A DNA stretch of 29,322 nt from JBJHAX01 sp050480705 (GTDB lineage Bacteria > Actinomycetota > Nitriliruptoria > Nitriliruptorales > Nitriliruptoraceae): NCBI GenBank assembly GCA_050480705.1, contig JBJHAX010000025.1, forward strand, positions 1 to 29,322, written 5' to 3'. Both the position numbers and the translations under genes were made by a program. This document shows positions 23,578-29,322 of this stretch, in pieces. How positions within the stretch are numbered: the stretch's first letter is position 1; each line of letters opens with the position of its first letter. Below the pieces are notes generated by a model that worked only from the letters and a program-made list of their open reading frames with translations, was not told where the DNA came from and made no database searches.

Positions 23578-26216
23578 CCGGCGCGTCGGACGTCGTCGAC
23601 GGCCTGCGCCGCACGCGCGAGGACCTCGAGGACGTCCCGCCCGGTCCCGAGTGGCTGCGACGCTGGACAGGCGCGGTCGACGCCGCGCTGCGTGACCTGG
23701 CGGCGGGTGCACTCGACGGCTCGCCGCCCGAAGTGCACGAGGCCGGCACGATGAAGGCCGGCCACCTCGGCGCCCGGACGCGACCCGCCGGCTTCGGCGG
23801 GCTGCCACTCGCACTCGTCGCGGTCGGCGGTTACGGCCGCGGCGAGCTGTGTCCAGGCTCCGACGTCGACGTCCTGCTGCTGCACGACGGTGTCGACGGG
23901 CCGGCACTCGAGCAGGCCGTGCGCGCGGTGATCTATCCGCTGTGGGACGCAAAGCTCGACGTCGGCTACGCGGTGCGCAGCCGGCGTGAGGCGCTCAGCG
24001 CGATCGAGGAACTCGACGCCGCGACCTCGATGATCGACGCGCGCGTGCTGGCCGGCGACCGCGACCTCGTCCACCGCACCCGCACCGAGGTCCTGCGCCG
24101 CATCCGCCGGCGCCCGGCACGCCTGCTCGACGCGCTGGCGCGTGCCGACCGGGCACGGCACGCCAGAGCCGGCGACGCCGCCGAGATGCTCGAACCCGAC
24201 CTGAAGAACGGCGCCGGGGGACTGCGCGACGTCGACTCGCTGCGCTGGGCGTCGGCGGCGCTGGTCGGGACCAGCGAACTCGACGCGCTGGTCGCTGCCG
24301 GCTACATCGGCGCCGCCGACCGCGGGCGGCTGGCCCGTGCACGCGCGCTGTTGCTCGAGGTGCGCATCGCGCTGCATCACCTCGCCGACGGCACCGACGT
24401 GCTGCGCATGGACCTGCACGACGAGGTGGCGCGCCTGCTCGGCCACCGTGACCGGGGAACGGTCGATCTGGCCGCCCACGGGTTGCTGCGAGAGCTGTAT
24501 CTCGCGACCCGCACGATCGACCATGTCCACCGGCGCGCGTGGCGCCTGATCGACGCCGACGCCGGACGTGGCGTACGCAGGCGTCGACGTCCCGCCGAAC
24601 AGACCGTGGACGGTTTCGAACTCGTCGACCGGGTGCTGCGCCTGGCCGACGACGCACCACTCGACTCCCACGACCTGCCGGTCAGGCTGCTCGATGCGTT
24701 GTGCTCCACCGGCGCGATCCTCGACCGCGACAGCGCGGCACGGCTGCGCACACACGCAGCCGGCGACGCCCCCGGCTGGACGTGGGACCGCGCGAACCTG
24801 GCACGGTTCACGTCCGTGCTCCTGCGCGGCGCCATCGCGCTGCCTGCCGTCTTCGAACTCGACGACGCGGGCGTGCTCACCACGCTGCTTCCTGGCTGGG
24901 AGGTGGTGCGGGGCAGGGCGCAACGCAACCCGTTCCACCGCTACTGCCTCGATCGGCACGCCTGGCACGCCGTCGCCGAGCTCGGGGAGCTGGTGCGCCG
25001 CGAGGCGTGGGCCGCCAGCGCGCTCGAAGAGGTCGCCGACCGCGAAGGCCTGCTGCTCGGGGTGCTGTTCCACGACGTCGGCAAAGCCGTCGGCGAACCC
25101 CACAGCGACACCGGGGCGCCCGTCGCAGCAGCGCTCGCGCGGCACATGGGCGCGCCGGAGGCCACGGTCACGCTCGTCGAAAGGCTGACCCGGCTGCATC
25201 TGGTGCTGGTGAACACCGCACGAACCCGGGATGTCGCCGACCCCGAGATCGCCCGGCAGGTTGCCGGACAGGTCGGCGACCGCCGTACGCTGGCGTGCCT
25301 GCTGCTACTCACCGCCGCCGACGGGCTCGCGACCGGGCCGACGGCCTGGAACGACTGGATCGCGACCCTTGTGCGGTCGCTCGCCACGAAGGTTGCCGCC
25401 GTGCTCGACGACATCGACCCCGACCATCTCGACGACGGTCCAGCCGCCAGCGCCGACGAGGCGCAGCGCATCGCTGCCGAGATGGGCGCCGACGCAGCGG
25501 CGGTCCGCGAACATCTCGCGCTGCTCAGCTCCCGCTACGCCGGCGCCATGGCGCCGCGAGCGATCGTGCGCCACACCCTCATGGCCACCACGCCGCCGTC
25601 ACCCGCCGAGATCCGTACCCGGGTGACCCCCGGCGACGCCGATCCCGACGGTGTCGACGACGTCGACGAACTCGACGTCGTCGCACACGACCACCCCGGG
25701 CTGTTCGCGCAGGTCGCGGGCGTGATCGCGCTGCACAGCGGCGAGATCGTCGCCGCGGACGCGTTCACCCGAGACGACGGCCTTGCCGTCGACACCTTCC
25801 GGGTCCGTCCCCCCGAAGGAGCGGGCGGCTCCTGGTGGGCGCGGGTCGAGGGAGACCTCGCCGACGCCGCTGCCGGCAGGCTCGCCGTGCGCGCCCGTGT
25901 CGCCCGCAGGGCGCGTGACGATCGCCGCCGTGCCGCGCGCCGCACCCCGGTAGAAACCAGTGTGCGTGCGGAGACGGATGCGTCGGGGCGCTTCACCATC
26001 ATCGAGGTGCGAACCCTCGACCGGCTGGGGGTGCTCTTCGCCATCACCGACGCGCTGGCCGAACTCAAGGTCGACATCGTCGTCGCGCGCATCACCACCA
26101 TCGGTCACGAAGCCGTCGACGTGTTCACCTGCCGCGACGCCGCCGGGGCGCCGCTGGACGCCGACCACGTCAGCGAGATCGACCTGGCCGTCTCCAGCGC
26201 CATCGAAGCGCTGTAG
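23574..26216 (+). CDS. glnD: PII uridylyl/adenylyltransferase GlnD
   Basis: 880 aa, GTG overlapping the PII stop. Domains: nucleotidyltransferase with GGYGRGEL and SDVDVLLL (D97, D99); a GlnE/helical linker; HD domain with LFHDVGKA (H500, D501) for removing the nucleotide from PII; two C-terminal ACT domains (start about 700 and 806) that sense glutamine. Length is within the family range. In actinobacteria the enzyme is often an adenylyltransferase for PII rather than a uridylyltransferase; the sequence alone does not decide. Co-translation with PII couples signal protein and modifying enzyme. Confidence 0.96.
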   Translation: MTGASDVVDGLRRTREDLEDVPPGPEWLRRWTGAVDAALRDLAAGALDGSPPEVHEAGTMKAGHLGARTRPAGFGGLPLALVAVGGYGRGELCPGSDVDVLLLHDGVDGPALEQAVRAVIYPLWDAKLDVGYAVRSRREALSAIEELDAATSMIDARVLAGDRDLVHRTRTEVLRRIRRRPARLLDALARADRARHARAGDAAEMLEPDLKNGAGGLRDVDSLRWASAALVGTSELDALVAAGYIGAADRGRLARARALLLEVRIALHHLADGTDVLRMDLHDEVARLLGHRDRGTVDLAAHGLLRELYLATRTIDHVHRRAWRLIDADAGRGVRRRRRPAEQTVDGFELVDRVLRLADDAPLDSHDLPVRLLDALCSTGAILDRDSAARLRTHAAGDAPGWTWDRANLARFTSVLLRGAIALPAVFELDDAGVLTTLLPGWEVVRGRAQRNPFHRYCLDRHAWHAVAELGELVRREAWAASALEEVADREGLLLGVLFHDVGKAVGEPHSDTGAPVAAALARHMGAPEATVTLVERLTRLHLVLVNTARTRDVADPEIARQVAGQVGDRRTLACLLLLTAADGLATGPTAWNDWIATLVRSLATKVAAVLDDIDPDHLDDGPAASADEAQRIAAEMGADAAAVREHLALLSSRYAGAMAPRAIVRHTLMATTPPSPAEIRTRVTPGDADPDGVDDVDELDVVAHDHPGLFAQVAGVIALHSGEIVAADAFTRDDGLAVDTFRVRPPEGAGGSWWARVEGDLADAAAGRLAVRARVARRARDDRRRAARRTPVETSVRAETDASGRFTIIEVRTLDRLGVLFAITDALAELKVDIVVARITTIGHEAVDVFTCRDAAGAPLDADHVSEIDLAVSSAIEAL

Positions 26217-26370
26217 GCGGGCAGGCGTCGACAGGGCGCTGACGAGGCTGTGGCGCTGCACCACCGGCGCGGTCCGTGCGTGCGACGTCGGAACGGTTGT
26301 CGTGGGAAGTGACGGCGTACGCTTGTACCGCGGCCGAGGGTCGGCCGATGTGCGGACGAAGGCGCCTGAC

Positions 26371-27714
26371 GTGCCGCTGGACACTCCCGAGTCGATTACG
26401 CCGGTCGAGGGACGCCTCGGCGTCCTGTGCGTCGGCCTGGGTGCCGTCGCGACCACGTTCATCGCCGGCGTCGAGCTGATCCGGCGCGGCCTGGCCGAGC
26501 CCGTCGGGTCACTGACCCAGATGGGAACGGTGCGGCTGGGCAAGCGCACCGAGGACCGTGCGCCGCTGGTGAAGGACCTGGTGCCGCTCGCCGGCCTCGA
26601 CGACCTGGTGTTCGGGGCGTGGGATCCGTTCGAGGACGACGCGTACGTCTCGGCACTCAACGCCGGCGTCCTCGAACCCGCTCGACATCTCGAACCCATC
26701 GCCGAACAGCTGCGGTCGATCCGGCCGATGCCGGCGGCCTTCGACCCGGCCTACGTCAAGAAGCTCGACGGGCCCAACGTCAAGGCCGAGACCTCCAAGC
26801 GCGCCATGCTCGAGGCGGTCCGCGACGACCTGCGCACCTTTCGCGACGAGCACGGCTGTGACCGCATGGTGATGATCTGGTGCGGCTCCACCGAGGTGTT
26901 CGTCGACCTCGGACCGGCGCATCTCGACCGTGCGGCGTTCGACGCGGCGATCGACGCCGACGACGCGTCCATCACGCCGTCGATGATCTACGCCTACGCC
27001 GCGCTGCTCGAAGGGGTGCCGTTCGCCAACGGCGCGCCCAACCTCACCGTCGACGTGCCCGCGTTGCGCGACTACGCCTCCGAGGTCGGGGTGCCGATCT
27101 GCGGCAAGGACTTCAAGACCGGCCAGACGCTGGTCAAGACCGTGCTCGCCCCGATGTTCAAGGCGCGCATGCTGGGCATGAACGGCTGGTACTCGACCAA
27201 CATCCTGGGCAACCGTGACGGCGAGGTGCTCGACGACCCCGAGTCGTTCCGCACCAAAGAGACGTCCAAGCTCGGCGTGCTCGACACGATCCTGCAGCCC
27301 GAGCTGTATCCGGCGTTGTACGGCGATCTGCACCACGTGGTGCGTATCAACTACTACCCGCCGCGTGGCGACAACAAGGAAGGCTGGGACAACATCGACT
27401 TCTTCGGGTGGCTGGGCTACCCGATGCAGCTCAAGGTCGACTTCCTGTGCCGCGACTCGATCCTCGCCGCGCCGCTGGCCCTCGACCTCACGCTGTTCCT
27501 CGACCTCGCCCAGCGGGCCGGGATGGCCGGCATCCAGGAGTGGCTGAGCTTCTACTTCAAGGCACCTCAGGTCGCCCCGGGCCTGTATCCCGAACACGAC
27601 CTGTTCATTCAGCTCACCAAGCTCAAGAACACGCTGCGCTGGATGGTCGGCGAGGACCAGATCACCCACCTCGGTGTGGAGTACTACGCCGACGACTACC
27701 TGCCCGAGGCCTGA
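26371..27714 (+). CDS. ino1: Inositol-3-phosphate synthase
   Basis: 447 aa from GTG 26371 with GAAGG eight bases upstream; GTG 26350 is also possible. NAD-binding LGVLCVGLGAVATTFIAG near residue 16, then conserved SLTQMGTVRLGKR, the central VMIWCGSTEV, the active-site region GKDFKTGQTLVKT, GWYSTNILGNRDG and the C-terminal SFYFKAPQ. It converts glucose-6-phosphate to inositol-3-phosphate, the entry to inositol phospholipids and mycothiol in actinobacteria. It is of the long, conserved type rather than the shorter 360-aa actinobacterial one. It stands alone, 154 bp after glnD, and converges with fumC. Confidence 0.93.
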   Translation: MPLDTPESITPVEGRLGVLCVGLGAVATTFIAGVELIRRGLAEPVGSLTQMGTVRLGKRTEDRAPLVKDLVPLAGLDDLVFGAWDPFEDDAYVSALNAGVLEPARHLEPIAEQLRSIRPMPAAFDPAYVKKLDGPNVKAETSKRAMLEAVRDDLRTFRDEHGCDRMVMIWCGSTEVFVDLGPAHLDRAAFDAAIDADDASITPSMIYAYAALLEGVPFANGAPNLTVDVPALRDYASEVGVPICGKDFKTGQTLVKTVLAPMFKARMLGMNGWYSTNILGNRDGEVLDDPESFRTKETSKLGVLDTILQPELYPALYGDLHHVVRINYYPPRGDNKEGWDNIDFFGWLGYPMQLKVDFLCRDSILAAPLALDLTLFLDLAQRAGMAGIQEWLSFYFKAPQVAPGLYPEHDLFIQLTKLKNTLRWMVGEDQITHLGVEYYADDYLPEA

Positions 27715-27757
27715 GCCGCGCCGGACGGTCAGGTGCCGCGCACGGCTGACGGCACGA

Positions 27758-29149
27758 CTACAGCACGCCGCCTTCGGTCATGCGCTTGTAGTCGAGGACG
27801 CGGTCGAGCAGTGCGGCGTCGACGCCGTCCTCGAGCGCGACCTCGCGCAGTGTCTGGCCGGTTTTGTGCGCCTTCTTGGCCAGCTCGGCCGAGCGTTCGT
27901 AGCCGATCTCGGGCACGAGCGCGGTGACCTGCATCAGTGAGCGTTCCACGAGCTCGGGGCCCTGGTCGGTCGCTTCGGTGTCGGCCAGGCATTTGTCGAC
28001 GAACACGCGCGAGACGGTGGCGAGCAGTCGCTCGGACTCGATCACGTTGCGGGCCATCAACGGGATCATCACGTTGAGCTCGAGCTCGCCCGACAGGCCG
28101 CCGACCGCAACCGCCGCGTCGTTGCCGATCACCTGCGCGGCGACCTGGCGCACCGACTCGGGGATGACCGGGTTGACCTTGCCCGGCATGATCGAACTGC
28201 CGGGCTGGATCTCGGGAAGCTGGATCTCGTAGAGGCCGGTGCGCGGGCCCGACGCCATCCAGCGCACGTCGTTGGCGATCTTGATGAGGCTGACCGCGAC
28301 GGTGCGCAGCGCCCCGGATATCTCGACCAGCGCGTCGCGCGACCCCTGGGCTTCGAAGTGGTCCTCGGCCTCGCGCAGCGGCAGCCGGGTGCGTTCGGCC
28401 ATCAACTCGATGACACGGTCGACGAACCCGGGCGGGCAGTTGAGTCCGGTCCCGACCGCCGTGCCGCCGAGCGCCAGCTCATAGACCGAGTCGAGTGCGC
28501 GTTCGATGCGCATGATGCCCAGTTCGATCTGACGGGCGTAGCCACCGAACTCCTGCCCGAGTGTCACCGGGGTCGCGTCCATCAGATGGGTGCGTCCGGA
28601 CTTGACGATCTCGCTCCACGCGTCCGCCTTCGCGCGCAGTGCCTCGGCGAGGTGGCGCAGCGCAGGCAGCAACTGCTGGTCGGCGACGCGGGCGACCGCG
28701 ACGTGCACCGACGTCGGGAACGTGTCGTTCGACGATTGCGAGGCGTTGACGTGGTCGTTGGGATGCACCCGCGACGAGGTCAGGTCCTCACCGAGGAGCT
28801 GCTTCGCGCGGTTGGCGAGCACTTCGTTGACGTTCATGTTCGTCGATGTGCCCGAACCGGTCTGGAAGACGTCGACCGGGAAGTGTTCGTCGAGCTCGCC
28901 GGCGAGCACCTCGTCGGCTGCGCGCCGGATCGCATCGGCGACGTCGGCATCGACGACGCCGGATTCCTCGTTGGCGCTCGCCGCCGCCCACTTGAGCATC
29001 GCGTGCGCGTGGACGACCTCGAGCGGCACCGGCTGACCGGAGATCGGGAAGTTCTCCACCGCCCGCTGGGTCGAGGCGCCCCACAACGCGTCGGCGGGAA
29101 TCTGCATCTCGCCCATCGTGTCGCGTGCTACGCGGTAGGACTCGCTCAT
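27758..29149 (-). CDS. fumC: Fumarate hydratase, class II
   Basis: 463 aa, ATG with CAGGAG upstream. It belongs to the fumarase/aspartase superfamily: GSGTSTNMNVNEV at about 97-109, QSSNDTFPT at 137-145, GRTHLMDATPVTLGQE with H187, and the signature GSSIMPGKVNPVIPE with catalytic loop Ser318. These fit class II fumarase (HVNASQSSND, THLMDATP) better than aspartase. It interconverts fumarate and malate in the TCA cycle. The gene is single, convergent with ino1, 43 bp between stops. Confidence 0.95.
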   Translation of the reverse strand: MSESYRVARDTMGEMQIPADALWGASTQRAVENFPISGQPVPLEVVHAHAMLKWAAASANEESGVVDADVADAIRRAADEVLAGELDEHFPVDVFQTGSGTSTNMNVNEVLANRAKQLLGEDLTSSRVHPNDHVNASQSSNDTFPTSVHVAVARVADQQLLPALRHLAEALRAKADAWSEIVKSGRTHLMDATPVTLGQEFGGYARQIELGIMRIERALDSVYELALGGTAVGTGLNCPPGFVDRVIELMAERTRLPLREAEDHFEAQGSRDALVEISGALRTVAVSLIKIANDVRWMASGPRTGLYEIQLPEIQPGSSIMPGKVNPVIPESVRQVAAQVIGNDAAVAVGGLSGELELNVMIPLMARNVIESERLLATVSRVFVDKCLADTEATDQGPELVERSLMQVTALVPEIGYERSAELAKKAHKTGQTLREVALEDGVDAALLDRVLDYKRMTEGGVL

Positions 29150-29244
29150 CGAAGGCTCCTGCGGTGGCCGGAAGGGCTCGTGTCGAACTCCGCAGGCTAA
29201 TGGGTGTCGACCGTCCGGTGTTCATGCAGGATGGTCGCGAGCCG

Positions 29245-29322
29245 CTAGCCGGTCAGCACTGTGTCAGGCAGGACCTTGAGTCCTAGGACTAGATCGTGCG
29301 CCGGCTGGTCGGTGAGGTTGAC
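29245..29322 (-). CDS. C-terminus of an unknown leftward gene
   Basis: From the right edge the minus strand reads VNLTDQPAHDLVLGLKVLPD and ends at TAG 29247-29245. Only 25 residues are visible. Composition is protein-like and the stop is well placed before fumC on the same strand, but nothing can be said of the function. Confidence 0.35.
   Translation of the reverse strand, partial: VNLTDQPAHDLVLGLKVLPDTVLTG

Noticed and set aside
23361..25199. 612-aa minus-strand ORF
   Set aside because: Antisense to glnB/glnD; no recognisable domain, and glnB and glnD are certain.
24539..25918. 459-aa plus-strand ORF inside glnD
   Set aside because: Arg-rich out-of-frame reading of glnD, which is clearly the real gene.

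Overview
This window looks like chromosomal DNA of a high-GC actinobacterium, probably a metagenome-derived scaffold. The coding bias is strongly GC-rich and GTG/ATGA-coupled starts are common. There is a PII-GlnD pair behind an actinobacterial GlnR-type box, a class F-like sortase and an IS481 remnant. A lineage near Acidimicrobiia is a guess from overall flavour, not proven here. One run of Ns (10491-10500) marks a scaffold join.

Left part (1-12.8 kb). A leftward operon encodes a radical SAM protein, an ATP-grasp protein and an unknown protein that runs off the edge. Facing away from it is a rightward array: a DUF4258-like small protein, an unknown protein, a 62-aa lanthipeptide precursor candidate with four Cys, a LanM class II lanthipeptide synthetase with a CCG zinc motif, a coiled-coil protein, a four-helix membrane protein, a VWA lipoprotein, and a DUF4397-sortase fusion protein. 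No LanT or LanP is visible. The VWA gene is interrupted by the N gap plus about 200 bp of foreign-looking integrase DNA, most likely an assembly chimera. A 29-aa zinc-ribbon gene and an IS481 transposase remnant follow.

Middle island (13.3-17.5 kb). This stretch is visibly less GC-rich. Six tightly coupled leftward genes (FkbM methyltransferase, GT2 glycosyltransferase, NUDIX hydrolase, PIG-L deacetylase, WbqC-like protein, SAM methyltransferase) suggest an acquired cassette that builds or decorates a glycan or small glycoconjugate. It is bordered by the IS481 remnant and by a broken ORF carrying a class II glutamine-amidotransferase-like CGIFG start.

Right-centre (17.5-22.6 kb). A leftward set reads: small unknown ORF, PcfJ-like protein, 35-aa zinc ribbon, unknown protein, MoxR AAA ATPase, and a DUF2201-type metallopeptidase/VWA protein. 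The last is split by a frameshift in a 9-G tract. The set resembles MoxR-VWA 'ternary' conflict or chaperone systems.

Right end (23.1-29.3 kb). These are housekeeping genes: a GlnR-like operator, glnB/glnK (PII), glnD, inositol-3-phosphate synthase, convergent fumC, and the tail of one more leftward gene.
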